A DNA stretch of 64,000 nucleotides from Methanothermus fervidus DSM 2088 (GTDB taxonomy: Archaea; Methanobacteriota; Methanobacteria; DSM-2088; Methanothermaceae), in NCBI GenBank assembly GCA_000166095.1, contig CP002278.1, positions 218,001 to 282,000 on the forward strand, given 5' to 3'. The notes under the pieces are model-generated. The model was given only the letters and a program-made list of their open reading frames with translations, ran no database searches and was not told the DNA's origin. The position numbers and the translations under genes are program-made. Positions 16,823 through 25,270 of this stretch are shown here, one piece after another; the first letter of the stretch is position 1, and each line of letters begins with the position of its first letter.

Positions 16823-17635
16823 GTGAAAATCAAAGAAATAATGACAACAAATCCTATCGTTGTTTCTCCAGACATGGCAGCTACAAAAGTAAGATCTTTA
16901 TTTAGGGAAGAGAGGGTAAGATGTTTTCCAGTTGTAAATAATGGTAAATTAGAGGGAGTTATTACAAGAGGAGATGTACTCCGAATCACTTCAACTAGAT
17001 CTAACATAACCGTTAAAGGATTAATGGAAAAACCTACAGTTTTGTTAACGCCAGATGCAGATGTAATGGACGCTGTAAAGCGTCTTGTTTCTGCAAAAAA
17101 AACACATGCTCTCATAATTAAAGATAGTACAAGCATGGAATTAATTGGAATTGTCAGTGTTTTTGATATTTTCCAAAGTTTTTTAGATGCTAAAATAAGA
17201 CCTAAAAAAGAAAAAATAAAAGATATTTTTACAGAAAATCCTGTAGTTTGTGATTATGAAGATCCTATCTACAAAGTGTGGGACAAAATGAATGAATCAG
17301 GTTATTCTGGTTTACCTGTATTAAAAAATGGAAAATTGATTGGAATCATCACCAGAAAAGATATAATTGATTCTGGATATGTTAGGATAAATAGAGAATC
17401 AAAGAAACATGTTAGAAAAAACATAGAAGTGTATAGAGTCATGAAGACTCCTCCAGTTGCTGTAACCAAAGAAGACGATGTCTATGATGCAATGAAATTA
17501 ATGATAGAAAAAGATATTGGAAGACTACCAGTTGTCGAAAATCCAGAATATATTAATAACGAATCATATGTTGTAAGAAGAGCTGATCTTATTGGAATAG
17601 TCACTAGGAAGGATATTTTGAAGGCATATGTTTAA
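16823..17635 (+). CDS. Four-CBS-domain protein
   Basis: The protein of about 270 residues consists of four CBS motifs and nothing else. They start at KEIMTTNPIVVSP, KGLMEKPTVLLTP, KDIFTENPVVCDY and YRVMKTPPVAVTK. The fourth has an insertion (NPEYINNESYVVRRAD) before GIVTRKDIL. The start is GTG 16823, with AAGGGTGA five bases upstream, so it does not overlap the preceding gene. Pairs of CBS motifs form Bateman modules that bind AMP, ATP or AdoMet-like ligands. The partner that reads the signal is unknown. Confidence 0.85.
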   Translation: MKIKEIMTTNPIVVSPDMAATKVRSLFREERVRCFPVVNNGKLEGVITRGDVLRITSTRSNITVKGLMEKPTVLLTPDADVMDAVKRLVSAKKTHALIIKDSTSMELIGIVSVFDIFQSFLDAKIRPKKEKIKDIFTENPVVCDYEDPIYKVWDKMNESGYSGLPVLKNGKLIGIITRKDIIDSGYVRINRESKKHVRKNIEVYRVMKTPPVAVTKEDDVYDAMKLMIEKDIGRLPVVENPEYINNESYVVRRADLIGIVTRKDILKAYV

Positions 17636-17670
17636 ATAAATTGTAATTTTTAGTGGTTTGAGGTGTTATA

Positions 17671-18609
17671 ATGAGAAAAAAAATTCTGGAAAATATTGGT
17701 AAGTCTCTGGATAGAGGACCTGTAGAATTTGATACTAGACTTTCAGATAAAGAAGGAGACATAATGAGTATTGCAAATAAGGATGTTATAACAGTACCGC
17801 CTGGAATTAGCGTAAAAGAAGCATCTGAAATAATGGTGAAAAATAAAGTTAGAAGATTACCAGTAGTTTCTCCAAAAAATGAGCTTCTTGGAATTATTAC
17901 GGCCACAGATATTGTAGATTTTTTAGGAGGAGGAGAAAAATTTAAAATAATTGAAAATAAATATAATGATAATTTTTTAGCCGCTGTAAATGATTCAATA
18001 AAAGATATCATGACAGAAGATGCTCATTATATAACTAACAAAGATTCCATAAAGGATGCTGTTGAAAAAATGCTCAAACATGATGTTGGAGCTCTTCCTG
18101 TTGTAGATAATGAAAATAGAGTTGTAGGAATTGTATCTGAAAGAGATTTTGTATTTTTAATGGCAGGACTCATTAATGAAGAACCAGTTGCAGATTACAT
18201 GACTGAAAATCCAATAACTACAACTCCTGGTACTCCAATTGAAAGTGTTTCTAAAATTATGGTAAGAAATGGTGTTAGAAGGGTACCTATAGTTGGAGAA
18301 AAAAGAAAAACACCCAAACCTGAAAGTGAAAAACTTATAGGCATTGTTACATCTACAGATATTTTAAAATTTTTAGGAAATAGTAAAGCCTTTGATAGCT
18401 TAACTTCAGCAAGTGCATTTGAGGTGTTATCAAGACCTGTAAGTGAAATAATGCAGAAAGATGTTATTAAAGTAAGTATAACTGATAATTTAGGTAAAGT
18501 GTATGAGTTGATGGATAAAAACAATGTTGGAGGACTTCCAGTGGTTGAAGATGATCAATTGCTTGGAATAATTACAGAAAGAGATTTGTTAAGAACAATA
18601 ATAGCATAA
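17671..18609 (+). CDS. Four-CBS-domain protein
   Basis: The 312-residue protein has a basic N-terminal extension of about 30 residues (MRKKILENIGKSL...), then four CBS motifs beginning at SIANKDVITVPP, KDIMTEDAHYITN, ADYMTENPITTTP and SEIMQKDVIKVSI. A polar insertion in the third (GEKRKTPKPESEK) lengthens the loop before its last strand. The basic N terminus could contact DNA or RNA. AGGTGT precedes ATG 17671. It belongs to the same CBS run. Confidence 0.85.
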   Translation: MRKKILENIGKSLDRGPVEFDTRLSDKEGDIMSIANKDVITVPPGISVKEASEIMVKNKVRRLPVVSPKNELLGIITATDIVDFLGGGEKFKIIENKYNDNFLAAVNDSIKDIMTEDAHYITNKDSIKDAVEKMLKHDVGALPVVDNENRVVGIVSERDFVFLMAGLINEEPVADYMTENPITTTPGTPIESVSKIMVRNGVRRVPIVGEKRKTPKPESEKLIGIVTSTDILKFLGNSKAFDSLTSASAFEVLSRPVSEIMQKDVIKVSITDNLGKVYELMDKNNVGGLPVVEDDQLLGIITERDLLRTIIA

Positions 18610-18625
18610 TTTTCAGGGTGATCAG

Positions 18626-19465
18626 ATGAAAATTGAAGAAATCATGAATGATGAGGTAATAGTAGTTCGAGAAAATGACAGTATTTCACGAGCACGAAAT
18701 TTGATGCTAAAGAATGATATAAGTCACCTACCAGTGATCAATGAGGATGAAGAACTTGTTGGAATATTGAGTGAAACAGATATTGCATCTTTGTTAAAAA
18801 TAGGCGGACCTGCATGGAAAAGAAGACCGATAGATAATATATTAGTTAAACGCATAATGACAAAAAATCCTGTGACGGTTTCTCCAAATGAAGATATTAA
18901 AGATGCAGCTGATTTAATGTTAAGAAAAGATATAAGTGCACTTCCTGTAGTTGAAGATGGAAAAATTCTTGGCATCGTTACAAAAACAGATCTTGTAAGA
19001 ATATATAGTGAGAAATTTAAGGGGAGATATAAAGTAGCCGATTTGATGTCAAAAGATGTTGTAACTGTAAATGAAAATACTACATTATCACATGTTGCTA
19101 AATTGTTAGATAAAAACAATATAAGTAGAGTCGTTGTTACAGCTGGCAAAGAACCTATAGGTATTATAACTGCCACTGATATATTATTTGCAAAATTAGA
19201 TAAACCTTCTACTGGAGTTGCCACTGAAAAAATATTTTTTGTACGTGTAAGGCCTTATAAAAAGAAAAAACGTGTTAGATTAATTTCTACACTCACAGCA
19301 GGTGACATAATGACAGACGATCTTATTACTATAAATCAAGATTTTGACTTGTCTAAAGCTGCAAAAATCATGATCAAAAATAAAATAGGATCTTTACCAG
19401 TGATTGATGATGATGGAAAGCTAGTTGGTATAGTAACAAAAACAGATATAATTAGAGCTATATAG
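18626..19465 (+). CDS. Four-CBS-domain protein
   Basis: The 279-residue protein has four CBS motifs starting at EEIMNDEVIVVRE, KRIMTKNPVTVSP, ADLMSKDVVTVNE and GDIMTDDLITINQ. Between the third and fourth is a basic stretch, RVRPYKKKKRVR. The first two motifs are separated by a short linker containing GGPAWKRRP. AGGGTGAT precedes ATG 18626. The similarity to its neighbours suggests tandem duplication followed by divergence. Confidence 0.85.
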   Translation: MKIEEIMNDEVIVVRENDSISRARNLMLKNDISHLPVINEDEELVGILSETDIASLLKIGGPAWKRRPIDNILVKRIMTKNPVTVSPNEDIKDAADLMLRKDISALPVVEDGKILGIVTKTDLVRIYSEKFKGRYKVADLMSKDVVTVNENTTLSHVAKLLDKNNISRVVVTAGKEPIGIITATDILFAKLDKPSTGVATEKIFFVRVRPYKKKKRVRLISTLTAGDIMTDDLITINQDFDLSKAAKIMIKNKIGSLPVIDDDGKLVGIVTKTDIIRAI

Positions 19466-19484
19466 AGTTTTTGAGGGGGTTTTA

Positions 19485-20288
19485 ATGCTAATAAAATACT
19501 TAATGTCCACCAATCCTGTTACAATAAACAAAAATAAAAATATTGCTGAAGCTCTTAAATCTATGGAGAAAAATAAGGTATCTTCCTTGCTTGTTGTAGA
19601 TAATAACAAAAAACTTGTAGGGATTGTGACTGAAAAAGATATAGCAGGTAAATTACTTTCATCTAAATATGAAAATTTACCACCATCTCATATTTATGTA
19701 TCTACAGCTATGACAAAGGATCCTATAACTGTATCTCCAAACATTACGGTAGGTAAAGCTGCTGACATAATGTTAGAAAATAGGATAAGTAATTTACCTG
19801 TCGTTGAAAATGGTGAGTTAGTTGGGATAATAACCAAAACTGATTTGTTGGACGTTTGTAAATGTAAACCTTACCGAGAATTAAAAGTGAAAGACGCCAT
19901 GAGCACTGAAATAATAACTATAGGGCCTACTGACAGTTTATTACATGCTAGACGAATAATGGTTGATACAAGAATTGGAAGATTGCCAGTAATGGACGAT
20001 GATATTTTAGTTGGCATAATTACTGCCAGAGATGTAGCTAAAGCAATAATAGCTTACAGAAAAATCGTTCCAGACAAATATAAATCAAGCAGAATCAGAA
20101 ACTTATTAGTGCAAGATATAATGGTTCAAAATGTACGTACAGTTTCTGCAAATTTAAGTATTTCAGAAGTCACTGAAAAGCTAATTTCTTATGGATTTGG
20201 TGGTTTTCCAGTAATGAATGATGAGTTAGAAGGTTTAATAACAAAAACAGATATATTAGATGTAATTACCGAAATTGAGGGGGTTTAA
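19485..20288 (+). CDS. Four-CBS-domain protein
   Basis: The 267-residue protein has four CBS motifs beginning at KYLMSTNPVTINK, STAMTKDPITVSP, KDAMSTEIITIGP and QDIMVQNVRTVSA. The linkers contain a CKCKP between the second and third motifs and a basic RKIVPDKYKSSRIRN between the third and fourth. A GAGGGGG site precedes ATG 19485. Its stop is immediately followed by the RNA ligase gene, which uses a GAGGGGG within this gene's last codons as its ribosome-binding site. Confidence 0.85.
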   Translation: MLIKYLMSTNPVTINKNKNIAEALKSMEKNKVSSLLVVDNNKKLVGIVTEKDIAGKLLSSKYENLPPSHIYVSTAMTKDPITVSPNITVGKAADIMLENRISNLPVVENGELVGIITKTDLLDVCKCKPYRELKVKDAMSTEIITIGPTDSLLHARRIMVDTRIGRLPVMDDDILVGIITARDVAKAIIAYRKIVPDKYKSSRIRNLLVQDIMVQNVRTVSANLSISEVTEKLISYGFGGFPVMNDELEGLITKTDILDVITEIEGV

Positions 20289-20291
20289 TTA

Positions 20292-21527
20292 ATAAATTTA
20301 GATACATGTCCATCTTGTAATTCAAAGTTGCAAATAGATTGGAATAAAACCTGTGGTTTAAAAAAAGTACATTATGTTTGTCCAAAATGTGGAAATGAAT
20401 TTAAAAAATCATTGCAGAGAATGTTAAAAAAATTTAATCTAGATATAGAACGCATTGAAAAAGGAATAAAAAGTGGAAAAATAAAATTTTATGAATCTCT
20501 TGGGTTTCCCACTTTACATTTTAAAAAAGATGTTGGAAAATTAGAAGCTGGAACAGTAATTTATTTTCACAAAAAAGTAGATATCATAAGAGGCTTTCCC
20601 AAAATACGACGTACACTACTTCTTTCTCCAACTATAGAGAAACATTTTAAGGATTTTGTTGCTGTTGAAGAAAAAATGAATGGTTACAATGTTAGAATAG
20701 CAAAGGTTGGAGAAAAAATTGTGGCATTAACACGTGGGGGCTTTATATGTCCTTTTACAACAAATAAAGTTATGGAACTATTAAATCTTGAAGATTTTTT
20801 TAATGATTTTCCAGACTTAATTGTATGTGGGGAAATGATTGGAACACATAATCCTTATGTACCCCATTATTATCCTGAAGTGGGAAAGTTAGGCTTTAGA
20901 ATTTTTGATATAAGGCGTAAAGTAAGTAATGAAGCACTTTCAGTTTATGAGAAAAATAAATTATTAAAAAAATATAATCTTCCTGGTGTACGGCTTTTTG
21001 GAATCTTTGATGTAGAAGAAGCTCCAAAAAAAATTGAAGAAATAATCAAAGAATTAGAAAAAGAAAATAGAGAAGGTGTAGTGATTAAAGACCCTGAAAT
21101 GAAAATACCTCCAGTTAAATATACTTGTGGACGTGCTCACCATTCAGAACTAAAGTTTGCATTTACGTTTCCTTTTGATTTTGGAAGGCATTTCTTATTT
21201 AGCAGAGTTATTAGAGAAGGTTTCCAATCCTATGAATTTAAGGAATCTAGAGAGGAAATGCGTGAAAGAGCAAAAAGAATTGGAGAATCTATACTTCTAC
21301 CAATGATTGAAACGATAAAAAAAATTGCTGAAAATGGAGTAGCACATGAAGATGTAATTATAGACGTAGAAACAAAAGCTGAAGCCGAAAAATTGATAAG
21401 ACATTTACGTAAACAAGGTGTAATTGCAAAACTAGTTAGTTATAAAGATGGAAAAGCGAAAATAAGGAGAATATATCAATCAACAACAGACAAAATTAAA
21501 CATTACCTTAATGGAGGGCTTTACTAA
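20292..21527 (+). CDS. ATP-dependent RNA ligase (Rnl3-type), possible ATA start
   Basis: The nucleotidyltransferase core has motif I VEEKMNGYNVR with the adenylated lysine, motif III-like FRIFDIRRK, motif IV EGVVIKDPEMK and motif V LKFAF. This matches the archaeal RNA ligase studied from Methanothermobacter (MTH1221, from memory). The first in-frame ATG/GTG/TTG codon is TTG 20328, but it has no ribosome-binding site and would cut off the first half of a zinc ribbon. Reading from ATA 20292, eight bases after GAGGGGG, restores CPSC...CPKCG and gives 411 residues. The start is therefore uncertain. It is followed directly by pheA. Confidence 0.82.
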   Translation: MNLDTCPSCNSKLQIDWNKTCGLKKVHYVCPKCGNEFKKSLQRMLKKFNLDIERIEKGIKSGKIKFYESLGFPTLHFKKDVGKLEAGTVIYFHKKVDIIRGFPKIRRTLLLSPTIEKHFKDFVAVEEKMNGYNVRIAKVGEKIVALTRGGFICPFTTNKVMELLNLEDFFNDFPDLIVCGEMIGTHNPYVPHYYPEVGKLGFRIFDIRRKVSNEALSVYEKNKLLKKYNLPGVRLFGIFDVEEAPKKIEEIIKELEKENREGVVIKDPEMKIPPVKYTCGRAHHSELKFAFTFPFDFGRHFLFSRVIREGFQSYEFKESREEMRERAKRIGESILLPMIETIKKIAENGVAHEDVIIDVETKAEAEKLIRHLRKQGVIAKLVSYKDGKAKIRRIYQSTTDKIKHYLNGGLY

Positions 21528-22367
21528 TTGAAGATTGGATATTTAGGTCCAAAAGGAACTTTTACAGAAGAAGCTGCTATAAAATTAAAAAAATTTGAAA
21601 AATGTAAATTGTTAAGTTTTGATTCCATTGTTGAAGTACTAGACGCTGTAGATAAAAATAAAATTGATAAAGGCGTTGTTCCAATAGAAAATTCGATAGA
21701 AGGGAGTGTAGGTATAACTTTAGATCTTTTGGCCTTTGAATATAACCTCTGTATTTATAGAGAAATAATTATACCAATAAATCATTGCTTAATTACAAAT
21801 AAAGGAGTAAAGCTTAGTGATATAGAAGTTATATGTTCTCATCCTCATTCATTAGCTCAATGTCGTAAATTTATCGAAAAGTTAGGATTAAAAATTCGCT
21901 CTTTTCAAAGTACTGCTGCAGCTGCTAAATTCATAAAAGGAAAATTAAATTATGCAGCAATAGCTCCTAAAAGGGCTGCAAAATTATACAATTTACACGT
22001 AATTCAAGAAAATATACAAGATTACAAAAATAATTTTACAAGATTTATAGTGGTAGCTAAAAGGGATCATGAGTTTACAGGGGATGATAAAACATCGATA
22101 GTTTTTTCACTTGAAGATAAACCAGGACGACTTTATGAAGTTTTAAAAGAATTTGCGAAAAGAAATATAAATTTAACAAAAATAGAATCCAGACCTTTAA
22201 AGTTAGGGCTCGGAAGATACATTTTTTTCTTAGATTTTGAAGGTCATAGAAAAGAAAATAAAATTGTCGACGTATTAGACGCTGTATCCAAAAAAACGCA
22301 TTTTATGAAAATATTAGGCTCATATCCTATTTCAAAAATTTATGAATCTAATTCTTTGAAGAAATAA
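21528..22367 (+). CDS. pheA: Prephenate dehydratase
   Basis: The 279-residue protein opens KIGYLGPKGTFTEEAA and has VVPIENSIEGSVGITLDLL and the catalytic-region FQSTAAAAKFI, followed by NFTRFIVVAK containing the TRF motif. The C-terminal 80 residues are an ACT domain (KTSIVFSLEDKPGRLYEVLKEFAKRNINLTKIESRP), which binds phenylalanine for feedback inhibition. It converts prephenate to phenylpyruvate. There is no fused chorismate mutase. It starts at a TTG directly after the RNA ligase stop, with GGAGGG about ten bases upstream. Confidence 0.94.
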   Translation: MKIGYLGPKGTFTEEAAIKLKKFEKCKLLSFDSIVEVLDAVDKNKIDKGVVPIENSIEGSVGITLDLLAFEYNLCIYREIIIPINHCLITNKGVKLSDIEVICSHPHSLAQCRKFIEKLGLKIRSFQSTAAAAKFIKGKLNYAAIAPKRAAKLYNLHVIQENIQDYKNNFTRFIVVAKRDHEFTGDDKTSIVFSLEDKPGRLYEVLKEFAKRNINLTKIESRPLKLGLGRYIFFLDFEGHRKENKIVDVLDAVSKKTHFMKILGSYPISKIYESNSLKK

Positions 22368-22428
22368 ATGTTATGCAAAATTCAAAATCGAAAAGTATAT
22401 ACATAGCAACTCGTATGAATAAAATATC

Positions 22429-23166
22429 ATGATGAAAATAATTGAAGAGTTAATAAGGATAACCAAAAAATATCCTGTGGAAGATGTTCGAGTTGGAGTC
22501 TCTTGGACTGCTGTATTGAGTAAATATTGCGGAGTTGCAAACACTTTTAGCATGTTTAATATACATGGAAATTACACAAAAGATTGGGGTAAATTAACAG
22601 AAAAAGATACGAGAGAATTGGCAGAATACGTTAAATCTTGGAATTTAATTGAAGCTAGCATTGGAGTTGCAGCTATAAACTCTACTATAAAACCCAAAGG
22701 TAAGAAAAACATAAACATGTTAGAGTTGTTACCAGAAATTTCAAAAAATAAAAAAGTGACTATGATTGGTAGATTTCCAAAAGTTGATGCAATTAAAGAA
22801 GTTTCAAAAGAGTTTTGGATTTTAGAAATAAATCCTTTTTTAGTGAACCCTAAGCATAATATTTTTCCTGAATTTGCTGCAGAACAATTAATTCCAAAAA
22901 GTGATGTACTCATTATTACATCTTCAACTATAATCAACAAAACTATTGATAGGTATTTAAAACTTGTAAATGAAGATAGCTATGTAGTACTTATGGGACC
23001 AACAACACCACTTCATAAAACATTATTTGATTATGGAATTGACATTCTTGCAGGACTTGAAGTGTTAAAACCTAAGGCAATATTAGAAAAAATAAGCCAA
23101 AGTGCTGGCATGATAAGCAGTAGAGTTTGTGAAGGTGAAGTTAGGTATAGGGTTTTGGAAAAATGA
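22429..23166 (+). CDS. DUF364-family protein (putative metal-chelating Rossmann-like)
   Basis: The 245-residue protein has an N-terminal DUF4213-like part (VEDVRVGVSWTAVLSKYCGVAN) and a C-terminal DUF364-like part (KVTMIGRFPKVDAI, ADVLIITSSTIINKTID-type and VVLMGPTTPLHKTLFDYGIDILAG). The family was proposed to bind heavy metals or act like a Rossmann enzyme; the activity is not known to me. No clear ribosome-binding site precedes the paired ATG codons at 22429/22432, while a TATA-like AGTATATACAT lies near 22391, so the transcript may be leaderless. It overlaps the next, related gene by four bases. Confidence 0.75.
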   Translation: MMKIIEELIRITKKYPVEDVRVGVSWTAVLSKYCGVANTFSMFNIHGNYTKDWGKLTEKDTRELAEYVKSWNLIEASIGVAAINSTIKPKGKKNINMLELLPEISKNKKVTMIGRFPKVDAIKEVSKEFWILEINPFLVNPKHNIFPEFAAEQLIPKSDVLIITSSTIINKTIDRYLKLVNEDSYVVLMGPTTPLHKTLFDYGIDILAGLEVLKPKAILEKISQSAGMISSRVCEGEVRYRVLEK

Positions 23167-23870
23167 AGATAAAAGAAAAAATAAAAAAATATTTGAAAAG
23201 TTTTACTAAAGATTTGTTAGATGAAGAAATAGAGATTAAGGTTGCTAATCCTAATTTAGATACTAAAAAAATAAAAGATTATCCACTGGTTAAAGGAAAA
23301 GAAATACTTTTGAGAGCGAATTTCAAAGGAAATTTTGGTGATTGCTTTACAAATTCACCAACAGTGTTTAAAGGTAAAATAAAAGATATATTAAAACATG
23401 AAAATATATCATGTCAAATTGCATGTTTAAACGCTGTTATGAGATACTATGGAATTATAGAAAATACTAGGCATTGTACTTCAAATTATCCTGAAAAATG
23501 TGCCAAAAAATTTGTAGAATATGTAAAAGATAATTTTTCTCCTGAAAAAGTTGGCATTATAGGATTTCAACCTGCTTTTGTAAGAGAATTTTCTAATGAA
23601 TTTGATAAAATATTCGTAACTGATTTAAATCCTGAAAATGTTGGAAGTGTGAAATATGGAATAAAAGTTTTAGATGCTAAATACAACCCAGAAATTATAA
23701 AATGTTGCGATGTCGTGCTCATAACAGGGTCTACTATCGCAAATAATACATTTAACAAGATATATGAAAAATGTAAAAAATACAAAACCAATTATATATT
23801 TTATGGTACTACAATAGCAGGAATAGCACATCTATTAAAATTAGATAGATTTTGCCCATTCAGCGATTAA
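23163..23870 (+). CDS. DUF364-like protein, second copy
   Basis: The 235-residue protein is related in layout to the one before it. In the C-terminal half are VGIIGFQPAFVREFSNEFDKIFVTDLNPENVG and CDVVLITGSTIANNTFNKI, followed by NYIFYGTTIAGIAHLL. The N-terminal half has several cysteines (GDCFTNSP, SCQIACLNAVMRYYG, HCTSNYPEKC) that are absent from its neighbour and could bind a metal. It overlaps the upstream gene by four bases, so the two are probably translated together and may form a heteromer. The function is unknown. Confidence 0.7.
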   Translation: MKIKEKIKKYLKSFTKDLLDEEIEIKVANPNLDTKKIKDYPLVKGKEILLRANFKGNFGDCFTNSPTVFKGKIKDILKHENISCQIACLNAVMRYYGIIENTRHCTSNYPEKCAKKFVEYVKDNFSPEKVGIIGFQPAFVREFSNEFDKIFVTDLNPENVGSVKYGIKVLDAKYNPEIIKCCDVVLITGSTIANNTFNKIYEKCKKYKTNYIFYGTTIAGIAHLLKLDRFCPFSD

Positions 23871-23904
23871 TTTATATTAATAGTTGGTTTTTAAAGTTAA
23901 ATGT

Positions 23905-24879
23905 ATGGAACTAATTACAATAATTGCAATATTTGTAAGTCTTTATATGGCATTTACAATTTCAGCTAATGATATCGGAAATTCGGTGGGTACGGTAGTT
24001 GGTAGTGGTGCTATCAATATTAAAAGGGCATTGGTTTTAAATTCTATTTTTGCGTTTTTAGGTGCTATATTTTTGAGTAAAGCCGTTACTGAAACCATAG
24101 GAAAAGGAATAATACCTGCTGGCATGCTTGACATTAAAGGTGCTTCTATCATTACCTTTACTACAGGACTTTGGATAACATTTACTTTGTGGAAAAAAAT
24201 TCCAATTTCAGGTTCTGAAGCAATTATTGGGGCAGTAACCGGTTTTGGCGTTGCAAGTATTGGTATAGATAAATTAAATTTACAAACATTGTGGGTAATT
24301 ATGTTAAGTTGGATTGTTTCTCCACTAATTGGCTTGGTTACTGGATACTTGACTTACAGAGCTCTTAACACTGTAATATTTACAAAAACTACAATGAAAA
24401 AAAGAAGTAGAATAGAAAAGATATTTAAATATCTTTTAATATTAACTTCTTGTGCTACAGCTCTAAGTATTGGTGCAATTGATATTTCAATTGCTACTAG
24501 TGTTTTATACATAACATTTGGACAAGCTGGATTAGAAATAAAAATAATTGGCGCCATTATGCTCATAGTAGGTATATTAATAGCAGGTAACAGAGTTAGT
24601 GACACAATTGGTAGACGAATAACAGAATTGGTACCAAGTAGATCATTTTCAGCCCAAATTTCAGCGGCTATTATATATGCACTTTTTGTGTATAATGGGA
24701 TCCCAATATCGCCTACTCAGACACTTGTAGGATCCATCATTGGTGTAGGATTAGCATATGGAGTTTCAAGTGTTAAAATCGACGTTGTTAAAGATGTAAT
24801 ACATATCTGGCTCTTAACAATTCCTTGTTGTTTTACTTTAGCCATGGTTCTTAAGACAATTTCTACTCTTCTAATGTAG
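23905..24879 (+). CDS. PiT-family inorganic phosphate permease
   Basis: The 324-residue membrane protein has the two PiT signature repeats. The N-terminal copy includes FTISANDIGNSVGTVVGSGAI; the C-terminal copy is diverged (ISPTQTLVGSIIGVGLAYG). About ten hydrophobic helices are visible. PiT carriers import phosphate with a cation at low affinity, complementing the high-affinity Pst transporter at 39783-43220. ATG 23905 fits the family start; a GTG-type extension upstream is unlikely. The gene converges on the CBS gene and overlaps its end by 17 bases. Confidence 0.88.
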   Translation: MELITIIAIFVSLYMAFTISANDIGNSVGTVVGSGAINIKRALVLNSIFAFLGAIFLSKAVTETIGKGIIPAGMLDIKGASIITFTTGLWITFTLWKKIPISGSEAIIGAVTGFGVASIGIDKLNLQTLWVIMLSWIVSPLIGLVTGYLTYRALNTVIFTKTTMKKRSRIEKIFKYLLILTSCATALSIGAIDISIATSVLYITFGQAGLEIKIIGAIMLIVGILIAGNRVSDTIGRRITELVPSRSFSAQISAAIIYALFVYNGIPISPTQTLVGSIIGVGLAYGVSSVKIDVVKDVIHIWLLTIPCCFTLAMVLKTISTLLM

Positions 24880-25270
24880 ATCTCAGTGCCCTTATTATGT
24901 CACCATCAGATATTATACCTTTAATTTCATCATTCTCTTTTACAACAAGTTGGTTAATTATTTCGTCCTTATCACCATGTTCATACATTTTTTTAACAAC
25001 ATCAGCTAAAGTATCGTTAGGACTTACGCAAACAACATCTTTAACCATTATTTCCTTAACTTTTGTACCTAATTTGTACTTATCTAAGATCAAATTATGG
25101 CCGAGATCTGTTGCTGTTACTATACCTAACAATTTGCCTTTTTTTACTACAGGTAAAGCACTTATTTTATTTTTCATTAATTTTTCAAAAGCAAAAACAA
25201 CGTCTTCTTCGGGATCCACAGTTATAACATTTTTTGTCATCACATCTTTAACCTTTATATTTTCCCACAT
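24863..25270 (-). CDS. Two-CBS-domain protein
   Basis: The 135-residue protein is one Bateman module: CBS 1 from [15 protein letters not shown] to GIVTATDLG and CBS 2 from [14 protein letters not shown] to [12 protein letters not shown]. Its start overlaps the 3' end of the 2-phosphoglycerate kinase gene by 23 bases, so translation is coupled. By context it may sense adenine nucleotides and act on the kinase or another product of this operon, but no direct evidence is in the sequence. It is the sixth CBS gene in the window. Confidence 0.85.

Noticed and set aside
18724-19224. 166-residue minus-strand frame in the CBS run
   Set aside because: Shadow of a four-CBS gene; the repeated plus-strand motifs create the open complement. 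Similar complements under the other CBS genes were rejected for the same reason.
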